From: CAYGBW01 sp964348185
GTDB lineage: Bacteria > Desulfobacterota > BSN033 > WVXP01
Assembly (NCBI GenBank): GCA_964348185.1
Contig: CAYGBW010000121.1
Location: 1-29,511 of the forward strand
Length of the DNA: 29,511 nucleotides
Direction of reading: 5' to 3'
The first letter of the stretch is position 1. Each line of letters opens with the position of its first letter. Of this stretch, positions 7,088 through 15,853 are shown in pieces. The position numbers were made by a program, and so were the translations under genes. The notes below the pieces were generated by a model. It saw only the letters and a program-made list of their open reading frames with translations, searched no databases and was not told the origin of the DNA.

Positions 7088-8251
7088 CTAGTAAGCTTCT
7101 CTGAGCAGCTCGATGAGATCCTGCTCACCCGCAGGCCGTGGGTTGACCTTCAACAAGCCCGGTGCAAGAAGCATCGTCGATTTGGCGATTTTCTCGAGGT
7201 CCCCTTCAGGAACGTTCAAGTCGGAGAGTCTCTTTGGCAAGGCGAGGCGATCGATGATCTGTCTCACCCTTTCTACCCCTTTCTCTGCGAGATCGGTTTC
7301 AGAAAACCCGGTGCCATCGATTCCCATGGCTCTTGCCACCTCGGCATATTTTTCCGGCTTCTCAACCAGGTTATATGACATCACATGGGGGAGGATGACC
7401 GCAATAGGTGCCCCGTGGGGAATCCTGTAGGGGATTTGGATTGTCTCGGCCAGGGCATGCGCAAGGCCACCACCCGTTTGACAGAGAGACATTCCAGCAA
7501 GCAGACTTCCCGCAGACATGTTGTTCCGGACCGGGAGATCAGATCCATTCGCTACTGCCTTTTCGATGTTTTGAGAGATCAGTTTTATTGAAGCCAGCGC
7601 AAGAGGTTCGGTCTGAAAATTGCTCTTGACATTCAGGTAAGATTCGAGAGCGTGAGAAAGGGCATCGATTCCCGTATTCGCTGTCAGGGATGGCGGCATA
7701 CCGAGGGTCAGCGTTGGATCGACGATCGCCCATTCAGGAAGAATGTGTCTGTCGGCAATTCCGGTGATCGCCTGGACGTTCTCTTCTCTCTGGGCCAGGA
7801 CAGAATAGATGGTCACCTCGCTTCCCGTGCCGGCGGTCGTGGTAACAAGGATCACCTTGACGCCGGGAACACGGACCGTGTCTCTCCCGAGATACGCTTC
7901 AATGTCTCCCTCATTGGTCATCATAACGGAAACAGCCTTGGTGGCATCCATTGGGCTCCCCCCGCCGAATCCGATGAGCAGGTCAAACCGACCCGCCCGG
8001 GCAAAGTGCGTGCATTTCCGAATGGTTTCCAGATCGGGCGTCTGTTCGATCTCGTCGTAGACAGAGAATTCGAATTGGCGGAGGCACCCCTTGAGGCGGT
8101 CTAGGAGTCCACATTGGACAATCCCCTTGTCCGTGATGACCAGAATCCGCTGGGCTCTGATCTGTTCGATGATTTCTCCGAGTTGATCGAGGGAGTCGTT
8201 TCCGAAGAGGACAGTTCCTGCTGTGCGAAATGTAACGGGTTGATCGACCAT
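7088..8251 (-). CDS. Iron-containing (group III) alcohol dehydrogenase
   Basis: A 387-residue NAD(P)-dependent dehydrogenase of the FucO/AdhB family, interconverting an alcohol and an aldehyde or ketone in the cytoplasm. The nucleotide-binding motif GGGSPMD is at 96-102. The metal ligands are all visible: D196 and H200 (TGIDALSHALESYL), H265 (GGLAHALAE) and H279 (RIPHGAPIAVILPHVM), with the same spacing as in FucO. ATG 8251 follows AAAGGAG with eight bases between. It sits inside the transporter block, 6 bp before the D subunit and 106 bp after permease C, which suggests that it processes the imported compound. The substrate cannot be told from sequence; alternatives include 1,3-propanediol-, lactaldehyde- or semialdehyde-type reductases. 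Confidence 0.92.
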   Translation of the reverse strand: MVDQPVTFRTAGTVLFGNDSLDQLGEIIEQIRAQRILVITDKGIVQCGLLDRLKGCLRQFEFSVYDEIEQTPDLETIRKCTHFARAGRFDLLIGFGGGSPMDATKAVSVMMTNEGDIEAYLGRDTVRVPGVKVILVTTTAGTGSEVTIYSVLAQREENVQAITGIADRHILPEWAIVDPTLTLGMPPSLTANTGIDALSHALESYLNVKSNFQTEPLALASIKLISQNIEKAVANGSDLPVRNNMSAGSLLAGMSLCQTGGGLAHALAETIQIPYRIPHGAPIAVILPHVMSYNLVEKPEKYAEVARAMGIDGTGFSETDLAEKGVERVRQIIDRLALPKRLSDLNVPEGDLEKIAKSTMLLAPGLLKVNPRPAGEQDLIELLREAY

Positions 8252-8357
8252 TTCTTGGGCTCCTTTCAGGGTTTCGGATCATCTCACAGCGTCAAGGATA
8301 GTCCCTGCGATGACACATCAAAGGATCTCTGAAGCGAATGACTTCTTGAAAGACCTC

Positions 8358-9185
8358 TCATTTCAGTTTCGGGTCGAGAATATCCCGCAAGGTATCACCG
8401 AATAGATTGAAGGCGAGTACCAGCAGGGCCAGGGCGGTTCCTGGCAACAGGGTGATGTGAGGTGCATCGAGCAAAAACGCCCGTCCCCCACTCAACATGA
8501 CGCCCCACTCGGGAGCAGGGGGCTGGGTCCCCAACCCCAGAAACCCCAGGGCAGCTCCGCCCATGATCGCATGGGCAATGCCCAGAGTCCCGATGACGAT
8601 GATGGGTGCAAATACATTGGGAAGAACGTGGCTGAGAACAATTCTCAAATCACTGCTCCCCAAGGCCACCTCGGCCTGGATAAAGAGCTTCTCTCGAATC
8701 GCCAGAACAGAGCCCCTTACGACACGGGAATACGTAGGCACGGAAGCGATTCCAATGGCAATCGTTGAATTGATCATCCCTGGACCCAGGGTGGCAACAA
8801 TCAGAATAGCCAGAAGGAAGTAGGGAAAGGCCAGCATCAGGTCCATGAGTCTCATGATCACATGATCCACAAAGCCCCCATAGAACCCCGAAATGAGCCC
8901 CAAGAGGGTTCCGATAAGGAGTCCAATGGCCACAGAGAGAAGTCCGATGAGAAGCGTGTTTCTTGATCCATAAATCAAACGGCTCAGGATGTCCCTGCCA
9001 AATTCATCCGTTCCGAGCCAATGTCTCAGGCTAGGCCCCTGTCTCCGCTCCCGCAGACTCTGCGTGTATGGATCATGGTGAACCAGAACGGGAGCAAGGG
9101 CTGCACAAAACACAACGATGACAAGAACAACGATGCCAAAGATGGCAAGTCTGTCTCGGGCTATTCTTCGAAGTACGGAAGCCAT
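8358..9185 (-). CDS. Peptide ABC transporter permease, DppC/OppC type
   Basis: About 275 residues. A cytoplasmic N-terminus leads into a first membrane helix (LAIFGIVVLVIVVFCAALAP), then the DppC signature GTDEFGRDILSRLIYGSRN. Five further hydrophobic segments follow, with the EAA coupling loop AEVALGSSDLRIVLSHVLPN that contacts the ATPases. With permease B it forms the membrane channel. ATG 9185 (MASVLRRIARDR) is chosen; a GTG at 9200 would add five residues, and GGGGTG upstream could serve either. It lies 40 bp after permease B and 106 bp before the Fe-ADH gene. Length is normal for the family, which usually runs to 280-300. Confidence 0.92.
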   Translation of the reverse strand: MASVLRRIARDRLAIFGIVVLVIVVFCAALAPVLVHHDPYTQSLRERRQGPSLRHWLGTDEFGRDILSRLIYGSRNTLLIGLLSVAIGLLIGTLLGLISGFYGGFVDHVIMRLMDLMLAFPYFLLAILIVATLGPGMINSTIAIGIASVPTYSRVVRGSVLAIREKLFIQAEVALGSSDLRIVLSHVLPNVFAPIIVIGTLGIAHAIMGGAALGFLGLGTQPPAPEWGVMLSGGRAFLLDAPHITLLPGTALALLVLAFNLFGDTLRDILDPKLK

Positions 9186-9225
9186 AATGTCAACGGTCAC
9201 CCCACGGAATCAATCTATCGAGAAT

Positions 9226-10161
9226 CTACGCGGTCTCCTTGCGACCCAGTGCCACCGTCGGGTCGATATACGTGTATAGGATGTCAACCAGAAGGTTGAT
9301 AATAATGAAACACCCTGAAACCAGCAAAATGCCCGCCCGAATAATGGGATAGTCCCGTGAAAAAATCGCCTGGACCAACAGTCTGCCTATCCCTGGCCAG
9401 GCGAAAACGGTTTCGGTGAGGACCGCTCCCCCCAAGAGGGTACCGAACTGGAGACCAATGATCGTAACCACAGGGATGAGGGCGTTCCTGAGGGCGTGTT
9501 TGTAAACGACGAAAAAATCGGGGATTCCCTTTGCCCGAGCCGTGGTGATGTATTCGTTGCGCAAGACTTCGAGCATGCTGGAGCGGGTCATCCGGACGAT
9601 GATGGCCAGCGAATAGCAGGCCAGGGAAGCCGCCGGCAAAATGAGATTCTCCCATCCCCCCCGACCAAAAGAGGGCAACAATCTCAGGATGATGGAGAAG
9701 AGGAAGATCAGCATCAATCCCAACCAGAAGATGGGAAGGGACACGGCGATGAGGACCGAGAACCGAATGATTCGGTCCACCATGGAATACTGACGAACCG
9801 CAGAGGTAATGCCCACAGGGATCCCGACGAAAATGGCAATCAACAGGGAGGCGACGGCGAGCTCCATCGTGGCGGGAAAGGCGTTCCGTATCTCTTCAAT
9901 AACCGGCCTCTGCGTTTCAAAGGACCGGCCGAAATCCCCTTTGAAGGCGTCCGTGAGAAAAATGAGGTACCGTTCGTAGAGGGGCTTGTCCAATCCCAGT
10001 TCAGCCCTCAGCTCTCTGATCCCCTCTTCGGTTGCATCTTGACCCAACAACATGACAGCCGGGTCCCCAGGGGCCAATTCCAAGAGAAGGAATATGATGG
10101 CCGAGACCAGGACGAGCAGAACCAAGGAGGTTAGGATTCTCTTGGCAATATAGTCTGTCAA
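9226..10161 (-). CDS. Peptide ABC transporter permease, DppB/OppB type
   Basis: A 311-residue inner-membrane protein with about six transmembrane helices. It starts YIAKRILTSLVLLVLVSAII and has the typical LAPGDPAVMLLG loop after the first helix, then LRAELGLDKPLYERYLIFL, and the EAA loop ITTARAKGIPDFFVVYKHALRN near the C-terminus. It forms the translocation path together with permease C. The start is TTG 10161: there is no usable ATG nearby, and GGGAGGGG lies six bases upstream, which strongly supports the TTG. It follows the iron-sulfur flavoprotein gene by 30 bp in the same operon. Confidence 0.93.
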   Translation of the reverse strand: MTDYIAKRILTSLVLLVLVSAIIFLLLELAPGDPAVMLLGQDATEEGIRELRAELGLDKPLYERYLIFLTDAFKGDFGRSFETQRPVIEEIRNAFPATMELAVASLLIAIFVGIPVGITSAVRQYSMVDRIIRFSVLIAVSLPIFWLGLMLIFLFSIILRLLPSFGRGGWENLILPAASLACYSLAIIVRMTRSSMLEVLRNEYITTARAKGIPDFFVVYKHALRNALIPVVTIIGLQFGTLLGGAVLTETVFAWPGIGRLLVQAIFSRDYPIIRAGILLVSGCFIIINLLVDILYTYIDPTVALGRKETA

Positions 10162-10191
10162 TGAATACCCCTCCCAGACACGCTTTCAGCC

Positions 10192-10944
10192 TTAGACATA
10201 CTCGATTTCGAGTTTTCTCTCGATCTCCCGCATTCTCCTTCGCGCTGCTTTCAGATCGGGGATCTTTTCCCGATCGAAATCCCATGACTCGTGGTATTTG
10301 GAGGGATCGAAGCTCTGGAGTCCCGCCTTCACGACTTTGGAACAGATGGCAACGCGACGTCCAATATCCCGGGCCTCTTCGAGTCCGGTCACATCCCGGC
10401 CCAGGTGGCGGGCATCCCACTTGTCGTCCATGATGGCTCCCGGTCTCCAACCCAGTCCCATGGCGCCGATTTGAAGCTGTTTCATCAACCCCACCGGATA
10501 GATTCCCACCAGGATGAAGAAATAGACAATGTCCTGCATGGCATTGTCCTGCCCGCCACTTCTGCAGGCACCGACGGTGATGCCCCCCCCGACCTTGTGC
10601 TGGAGGAGTTTGCCGGCCCTTCCAAGAGGCCTGCATCGATCCATCATACATTTCACCTGCCCGTTAACGGTTCCAAAATAGACAGGCGCACCCAGGATAA
10701 TCCCATCCGCCTCCAAAAGCCTTGGGTAGAGGTCATCCATCGAATCCTTGATCGCGCAGAGCTGCTCTTCACTCACAGGGCATCGATCGCAGTCGATGCA
10801 GGGACTGATCTTTTTGCCCTTAAAGCTGTACAGCTCTGTTTTCACATCTCCTACCGCCTCGGCGCTCTTTAGAGCCTCGTGAACCATGATCAGCGTGTTC
10901 CCTTTTCGAGGGCTGCCCGATATGCCCAGGATTTTGACTTCCAT
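10192..10944 (-). CDS. Iron-sulfur flavoprotein, flavodoxin-fold NAD(P)H:FMN oxidoreductase family
   Basis: A 250-residue flavodoxin-like protein. The FMN phosphate loop GISGSPRKGNT lies near the N-terminus, followed by the compact cysteine motif C49-x2-C52-x2-C55-x7-C63 typical of Isf-type proteins that bind a [4Fe-4S] cluster. LGAPVYFGTVNGQVKCMMDR and the GGGITVGACRSGGQD loop fit the flavin site. Isf proteins of anaerobes pass electrons between ferredoxin and acceptors such as oxygen, peroxide or organic substrates (family knowledge). The C-terminal 60 residues are charged and helical. ATG 10944 follows GGAGAGAAAC. Its position between an M24 hydrolase gene and the permease genes suggests a reductive step on the imported compound, or protection from oxidants. 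Confidence 0.88.
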   Translation of the reverse strand: MEVKILGISGSPRKGNTLIMVHEALKSAEAVGDVKTELYSFKGKKISPCIDCDRCPVSEEQLCAIKDSMDDLYPRLLEADGIILGAPVYFGTVNGQVKCMMDRCRPLGRAGKLLQHKVGGGITVGACRSGGQDNAMQDIVYFFILVGIYPVGLMKQLQIGAMGLGWRPGAIMDDKWDARHLGRDVTGLEEARDIGRRVAICSKVVKAGLQSFDPSKYHESWDFDREKIPDLKAARRRMREIERKLEIEYV

Positions 10945-10997
10945 GTTTCTCTCCTTTCTGAGAATTCCAGGGAGTGCTGAGATCGGATGGCTCGGCT

Positions 10998-12164
10998 TTA
11001 TCGGACCACGAGGTCCCTCGGACTGTGGGTCAAGTACTCATAACCAGTCTCCGTGACCGCAATGGTATCTTCGATCCGAAAGGCACCAATACGAAAATCG
11101 TATACACCGGGTTCAATCGTCAGGATCATCCCGGGCTCGAGGATCGTATGGTCACCTGGTGCAATCGAGGGAAGTTCATGAACCTCCAGGCCCAGGCTGT
11201 GTCCGGTTCGATGGAGCATGTAGTCACGGTATCCCAGTCTGTCAATGGTTTCTTCCGCAGCCTTATCGACCTCGGACACTTCAATGCCCGGTTTGACTTT
11301 CTCGATGGCGGCCTGATTGATCTCTCTGGCCGCCTCATAAAAAGCTCTCTGCCTTTCTGTCGGCTCCCCGATGAAAAACCCCCGGGTCAAATCCGACCAG
11401 TACCCTTTGTAGACGGCCCCGATGTCCAGATTCACCATATCCCCCTTTTCCAGTTTTCGAGCGGTGGCATAGGGATTGATCATGTTGTATCTCTCCACCC
11501 CTGAGGCAACGACGAGGAACCCCGGCATATCGGCCCCTTCATCGATCATGGTCCGCCCGAGGATTCTGGCAATTTCCAATTCCGTGGTCCCTTCCCCAGA
11601 GGACTCAAGGGCAGTCTCGTAGGCCACGTCTGTAATTCGGCAGGCCTCTCCAATATACTCTATCTCTCTTTTGCTTTTGACCATTCTCAAGGCCCACATC
11701 ACGCCGGAGCAGTCGTCAAACTGAACCTCGGGGACGAGTTTTTTGAGTTCCTCAAAATGAGATTGGGTCATCCCCAACCATTGGCCCACCCCGAGTTCTA
11801 TGCCCGCCTTTCCCTTGGCAAGGTTCTTCTCCACGATCACGTCCCTCACCACAGACAGAGGATCCGGGCCTGCCACGCCGGCAATGTTCCCCCACGTCCG
11901 AATGTCGGTGAAATAGGAGGTCTTTTCTCCAACGCCCAATTCCAGAATCGGCAGAATGAGAACGGGCTCACCCTCTTTGGGGACAACGGCCAGAAAGGGT
12001 CTGAACTTGCTTCCATAGAGAAGGGTCCTGTACCCGGTGAGGTAGATCAGATTCTCCGCCTCGCTGAGAAGGAGAAAATCCAGATGATTCTCTCCCAACA
12101 GTTTTCGGGCCTTGGTCAGTCTCCTTTCATACTCTTCCACCGAGAAATCCAAGGTCTTTTCCAT
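10998..12164 (-). CDS. M24-family metallohydrolase (Xaa-Pro dipeptidase/creatinase type), copy 1
   Basis: A 388-residue 'pita-bread' hydrolase with a creatinase-type N-terminal domain (about 1-150) and a catalytic domain (about 160-388). All five metal ligands are present: D247 (VNLDIG), D258 (YWSDLTR), H322 (RTGHSLGLEVHE), E351 (TIEPGVY) and E365 (FRIED), along with H329. This predicts an active dinuclear-metal enzyme cutting a peptide-like or C-N bond; the family also contains creatinase and the DMSP lyase DddP, so peptidase activity is not certain. ATG 12164 is fixed by AAAGGAG seven bases upstream, although the frame stays open further upstream. It lies 126 bp after SBP1 and 53 bp before the flavoprotein gene. 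It is paralogous to the gene at 20511-21677. Confidence 0.92.
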   Translation of the reverse strand: MEKTLDFSVEEYERRLTKARKLLGENHLDFLLLSEAENLIYLTGYRTLLYGSKFRPFLAVVPKEGEPVLILPILELGVGEKTSYFTDIRTWGNIAGVAGPDPLSVVRDVIVEKNLAKGKAGIELGVGQWLGMTQSHFEELKKLVPEVQFDDCSGVMWALRMVKSKREIEYIGEACRITDVAYETALESSGEGTTELEIARILGRTMIDEGADMPGFLVVASGVERYNMINPYATARKLEKGDMVNLDIGAVYKGYWSDLTRGFFIGEPTERQRAFYEAAREINQAAIEKVKPGIEVSEVDKAAEETIDRLGYRDYMLHRTGHSLGLEVHELPSIAPGDHTILEPGMILTIEPGVYDFRIGAFRIEDTIAVTETGYEYLTHSPRDLVVR

Positions 12165-12290
12165 GCTACCGCTCCTTTGTCTCGCAATGGGATCTGGGAT
12201 GATTTGACCCAGCAAAGGTCTTCTCCTTTTCCTGGAGAATGCCTTCACTGGGTCTCCGTTGATTTTCGAAGGTATCCCTGTCTTCACCCC

Positions 12291-13799
12291 CTATTCGACG
12301 GTCGTCTCCTCGATATCGATCAGCTCCAGAGGGTGGGGGTAGAAATTCTTTACGTTCTTTGAGGTGGCATAGATATTCAGTTTGTGATAGATCGGAACCA
12401 GGGCTGCTTCCTCGATCAAGAATCGCTGCACCTCCTCATAGAGCTCTGCACTCTTGTCAGGGTCGAGAGTAGACACAGCCTCATCGAGGAGTTTGTCCAT
12501 TTCAGGGTTTTTGTAGTTCGAGAAGTTGAAGTTACTGGTGGAATAGAAACAGCTTCTCAGCGCCGAGTCCGGATGCCCCGTGAACCCCCAGCCAATAATA
12601 AAAAGCTGCTGTTCATGTCTGAACAGGGCGTCCAGATAGGCCCCCCATTCCATCACCCGAACCTTTGCCTTGACCCCGACTTGGGCCAGTTGAGCTTGGA
12701 CCGCTTCGGCAATCTGCCGGTCCTTTAGATACCGCCCCTCAGGAGTCCACAGGTTCAGCTCCAACCCATTTGGATAACCGGCCTCATCAAGCAGCGCCCT
12801 CGCCCTCTCGGGATCGTACTCAAAGCGAAATGTCTTCTCGGATTCTTGCAGGATGGGGGGAATGACGGCTTGAGCATTGATTGCCAACCCCTCGACAACG
12901 TATTCCACGATCTCATCCCGGTTGATCGCGTGAGCGATGGCCTGGCGGAGCTTGAGGTTGCTGAGCACTTTGTCGCTCGTATTGAATCCCACCCACACGG
13001 TCCGGAGGGCCGGTGTGGTAATCACTTCAACGTTCTTATTGGCTTTGTACTCGGCAATTCGATGGGGCAGGGGATCACTGATCACATTGATCTCCCCTGA
13101 CTCGAAGGCCATCGCACGGGTTCCTTCCTCGGGAATGGGTCTCAGGACAAATTCATCGAGCTTTGCCTTCTTTCCCCAATAGTCCTCATTTCTCACGACA
13201 ACGAGTCTCTCTTTGGGGCGCCACTCCTTCAATTTGAAGGGTCCTGTTCCAACAGGATGGGAGCCGATCTCTTTGCCGTAATCCTCGATGGCTTTTGGGC
13301 TGATCATGCTCCCCACCGGTTCACACAGGTTGCTCAAAAGGGGAGCAAAAGGGCGATCCGTTTTGACGATAATCGTGGTGTCATCCTCCACGGCCACCGA
13401 CGCGATCATGCCATAGTAGGGTTTTCCCCTGGGGGCTTGCCTCATCCGGTCGATGTTGATCTTTGCCGCTTCGGCGTTAAAGGGGGTTCCATCCTGGAAT
13501 TTCACCCCTTTTCTCAGTGTGAACCGCCACGTGGTATCATCGACCGCTTCCCAAGATGTCGCAAGGGCCGGAACCACTCTCATGTTGAGGTCAAAGGTAA
13601 CCAGGGTCTCGCAGATCAGGTTAATGACGAGAAGATCGACCCCTGCCTTGTAATTGTGGGGGTCCAACGTTGTGGCGTCAACGCCAATGCCGAAATTCAG
13701 AACGTTCTTGCTTGCTGCCACCCGGCTGCCTTGGCCCGACATGAGCAGAAAGATCAGAACGAAGAGAACCTGTAGTCCAAAGCGAATGATCCGTTTCAT
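12291..13799 (-). CDS. ABC transporter substrate-binding protein, family 5 (SBP1)
   Basis: A 502-residue periplasmic binding protein. The signal peptide is MKRIIRFGLQVLFVLIFLLM with likely cleavage after VAA near residue 30; there is no lipobox cysteine. The family-5 signature begins at LDPHNYKAGVDLLVINLICE and continues with RKGVKFQDGTPFNAEA and HPVGTGPFKLKEW. It should deliver ligand to the B/C/D/F transporter encoded downstream. ATG 13799 has the ribosome site AGGAGG. It is the first of three near-paralogous SBPs, all sharing long identical blocks such as WTPEGRYLKDRQIAEA. The ligand-facing C-terminal lobe differs (here GWGFTGHPDSALRSCFYS), which suggests related but not identical ligands. 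Confidence 0.94.
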   Translation of the reverse strand: MKRIIRFGLQVLFVLIFLLMSGQGSRVAASKNVLNFGIGVDATTLDPHNYKAGVDLLVINLICETLVTFDLNMRVVPALATSWEAVDDTTWRFTLRKGVKFQDGTPFNAEAAKINIDRMRQAPRGKPYYGMIASVAVEDDTTIIVKTDRPFAPLLSNLCEPVGSMISPKAIEDYGKEIGSHPVGTGPFKLKEWRPKERLVVVRNEDYWGKKAKLDEFVLRPIPEEGTRAMAFESGEINVISDPLPHRIAEYKANKNVEVITTPALRTVWVGFNTSDKVLSNLKLRQAIAHAINRDEIVEYVVEGLAINAQAVIPPILQESEKTFRFEYDPERARALLDEAGYPNGLELNLWTPEGRYLKDRQIAEAVQAQLAQVGVKAKVRVMEWGAYLDALFRHEQQLFIIGWGFTGHPDSALRSCFYSTSNFNFSNYKNPEMDKLLDEAVSTLDPDKSAELYEEVQRFLIEEAALVPIYHKLNIYATSKNVKNFYPHPLELIDIEETTVE

Positions 13800-13870
13800 C
13801 GTGTTCCTCCTTGTTTTTGAGCATCTGAAGAAATCGAGGACTACCCCGCGTGTGCGATCCCCGTTGATCC

Positions 13871-13883
13871 CACCCCCTTTCTA
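13871..13883 (-). promoter_or_regulatory. Conserved leader motif upstream of SBP1
   Basis: Minus-strand TAGAAAGGGGGTG lies 72 bases upstream of the SBP1 start. The same motif occurs at the same distance upstream of SBP2 (15691-15703) and SBP3 (19288-19300). At SBP3 its first three bases are the stop codon of the M20-like gene, so the conservation may reflect shared ancestry rather than regulation. Confidence 0.5.
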
Positions 13884-14041
13884 CCGATCCCCCTGGGGAT
13901 CTCAAGGCCAGATATTTTCACCTTCTCCTTCAGCAGCCCCCCGTATTCGGGAAAAGACACCTCGTCCCCCTGGAGATGATCCCAACCGATGGCTCTGTGG
14001 GTTCTCACAACCCTTTGAGAACAGACATCTGGCTCCGGCAG
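13884..14041. other. Gap between SBP2 and SBP1: no gene seen
   Basis: Together with the SBP1 leader and the hairpin at 14042-14077 this makes a 307-base gap. No convincing promoter was found on the minus strand. A frame next to the leader motif gives a short stretch (KEKVKISGLEIPRG) that may be a far-decayed copy of the M20 tail, but this is weak. Confidence 0.3.
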
Positions 14042-14077
14042 AAAGGATTCTCCCCCCCTAGGTCAGGAGAATCCTTT
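14042..14077 (-). terminator. Stem-loop downstream of SBP2
   Basis: AAAGGATTCTCC (14042-14053) and GGAGAATCCTTT (14066-14077) form a perfect 12-bp stem with a 12-base loop, 30 bases after the SBP2 stop. The same stem sequence occurs after SBP3 (17613-17646). On the minus strand the T-run is short (TTTCTG), so termination is probably partial, reducing downstream expression relative to the SBP. Confidence 0.6.
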
Positions 14078-14106
14078 CGCCGAAAAGGGGACGCCTTTGA
14101 TTTTCT

Positions 14107-15618
14107 CTAGTCCACTGTGGTCTCAGCAATATTGATCAGTTCCATGGGATGGGGGTAGAAGTTCTTCACCCCCTTGGATACGGCGTAGATGTTCAGTTTG
14201 TGATAAATCGGGACCACGAGTGCCTCATCGATCAGAAACTGTTGGATCTCCTCGTAAAGGGCTTCCCGTTTCTCTCGATCGAGGGTGGATACGGCTGTAT
14301 CGAGAAGGGCATCCATCTCAGGTGAGCGGTAATTCGTAAACCCCGTCCTGGCGGTGGAGTGAAAACAACCCCTCAACCCCCCGTCTGGATCTCCGCTGGA
14401 AAACCCCCAGCCAATAATGAAGAGCTGCTGCTCATGTCTGAACAAGGCATCCACATAGGATCCCCATTCCATCACTCGTACCTTTGTTCTGATCCCGACC
14501 CGGGCCAATTGGGCTTGGACCGCTTCGGCGATCTGTCGATCTTTCAGGTACCGGCCCTCCGGGGTCCACAGGTTCAGTTCCAGCCCCTCTGGATATCCCG
14601 CTTCTTTGAGAAGCCTCTTCGCCTTTTCGGGGTCGTAATCAAAGTTGTATTTTTTCTTCGGCTCCAGGACTATGGGGGGGATAAAGGCCTGCGCATTGAT
14701 CGCCATCCCCTCCACAACGTGCTCCACGATTTCATCCCGGTTGATGGCATGTCCGATGGCTTTTCGAAGCGTGACATTGTTGAGCACCTTGTCTCCGTAA
14801 TTGAATCCAACCCACACAACCCGCGTCGCCGGACCGGTAATGACGTCGATGTTCTTGTCGGCTTTGTACTGGCCGATCCTGTGGGGTACCGGATCACTAA
14901 TGACGTCGATCTCCCCTGACTCGAAGGCCATCGCACGGGTCCCCTCCTCGGGAATGGGGATCTGGACAAACTCGTCCAGCTTTGCCTTCTCTCCCCAGTA
15001 GTCCTCATTCCTCTCAAGAACCAGTCTCTCGTTGCGGCGCCACTCCTTCAGTTTGAAGCGTCCCGTACCCACAGGATGGTGGAGGAGGTCTTTTCCGTAT
15101 TTGTCTATTGCCGTGGGGCTCATAATGGCCAGAATCGGGATGGATAGATTTTCGAGAAAAGGAGCAAAGATTCGATTGAGTTTCATCAGAATCGTATAAT
15201 CGTCCTCAACGATAAACGAATCGACCATTCCGAGGTAGGTCTTCCCCCTGATGGCCCCCTTCATCCGCTCAAGACTGATCTTGACGGCCTGAGCGTTAAA
15301 CGGGGTCCCGTCGTGGAATTTCACCCCTTTTCTCAGTTTGAATCGCCATGTCTTCTCATCGATCCTTTCCCAGGATGTGGCCAGAACCGGAACCACCTTC
15401 ATGTTTAGATCGAATGTGACGAGATTCTCAAAGATCAGATTGCAGATGAGGAGATCATGGCTACTTTTGTAATTGTGGGGATCCAACGTAACGGCATCAA
15501 TACCCGCACCGAAACTCAGAACGTTCTCTTTGGCCTCTACCGGCTCACTCAGTGCCCCAAGACTCAGAAAGGCCAAAACGAAGAAAGCGACAGATACTGC
15601 TCGAACGATGCTCTTCAT
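14107..15618 (-). CDS. ABC transporter substrate-binding protein, family 5 (SBP2)
   Basis: A 503-residue periplasmic binding protein. The signal peptide is MKSIVRAVSVAFFVLAFLSL with likely cleavage at VEA-KEN; there is no lipobox. Family-5 blocks: LDPHNYKSSHDLLICNLIFE, RKGVKFHDGTPFNAQAVK, HPVGTGRFKLKEW, SGEIDVISDPVPHRI. ATG 15618 is preferred to an upstream in-frame ATG at 15711 because GAGGGGGAT precedes it and the signal peptide begins there; the extra codons are leader sequence shared with the paralogues. The ligand-lobe variant is GWGFSSGDPDGGLRGCFHS. It probably has its own promoter (15854-15881), so it can start a separate transcript, and it is followed by a stem-loop. Confidence 0.94.
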   Translation of the reverse strand: MKSIVRAVSVAFFVLAFLSLGALSEPVEAKENVLSFGAGIDAVTLDPHNYKSSHDLLICNLIFENLVTFDLNMKVVPVLATSWERIDEKTWRFKLRKGVKFHDGTPFNAQAVKISLERMKGAIRGKTYLGMVDSFIVEDDYTILMKLNRIFAPFLENLSIPILAIMSPTAIDKYGKDLLHHPVGTGRFKLKEWRRNERLVLERNEDYWGEKAKLDEFVQIPIPEEGTRAMAFESGEIDVISDPVPHRIGQYKADKNIDVITGPATRVVWVGFNYGDKVLNNVTLRKAIGHAINRDEIVEHVVEGMAINAQAFIPPIVLEPKKKYNFDYDPEKAKRLLKEAGYPEGLELNLWTPEGRYLKDRQIAEAVQAQLARVGIRTKVRVMEWGSYVDALFRHEQQLFIIGWGFSSGDPDGGLRGCFHSTARTGFTNYRSPEMDALLDTAVSTLDREKREALYEEIQQFLIDEALVVPIYHKLNIYAVSKGVKNFYPHPMELINIAETTVD

Positions 15619-15690
15619 AATATCCCCCTCACTTGGTTTTTGTGGGCATTTCAAGAATCGAATGTCTCCCTCTAGGATGCTTTTCCCCAC

Positions 15691-15703
15691 CACCCCCCTT
15701 CTA
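15691..15703 (-). promoter_or_regulatory. Conserved leader motif upstream of SBP2
   Basis: Minus-strand TAGAAGGGGGGTG lies 73 bases upstream of the SBP2 start and corresponds to the motifs upstream of SBP1 and SBP3. It directly follows the decayed M20-like 3' end. Confidence 0.5.
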
Positions 15704-15707
15704 TCGA

Positions 15708-15803
15708 TCATGGGTGAAGGATCTCAAAACCCGGTTCCCGTAACCCCGGGTGGCCCTCAAAGGGCGGTCGACCTCCCCCCCATTCGCTGGGCACGATATC
15801 TTC
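15708..15803 (-). pseudogene. Decayed 3' end of a second M20-like gene upstream of SBP2
   Basis: In one minus frame the sequence reads EDIVPSE, 18 residues, then FEILHP and a stop at 15708-15710. The intact M20-like protein ends EDMMPSE, 18 residues, then FEMLHRDS and stop. At DNA level the blocks align in order: the GATAT..TGCCCAG.GAA block, GGAGGTCGA, TTACGGG, and the TAGAA-G-rich leader. Compensating indels shift the frame between them, so the middle part is not conserved as protein. This is a remnant of a duplicated M20-SBP junction. Further upstream the similarity fades near the promoter at 15854-15881. Confidence 0.6.
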
Positions 15804-15853
15804 CCCTTAAGGGGCCTTATATTACCATCGCCACCCCTGAAAAGGCCACGTAT

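Noticed and set aside
9496..10134. Open frame of about 212 codons antisense to permease B
   Set aside because: Its composition is the complement of hydrophobic codons (rich in D, E, Q, G) and it has no family features.
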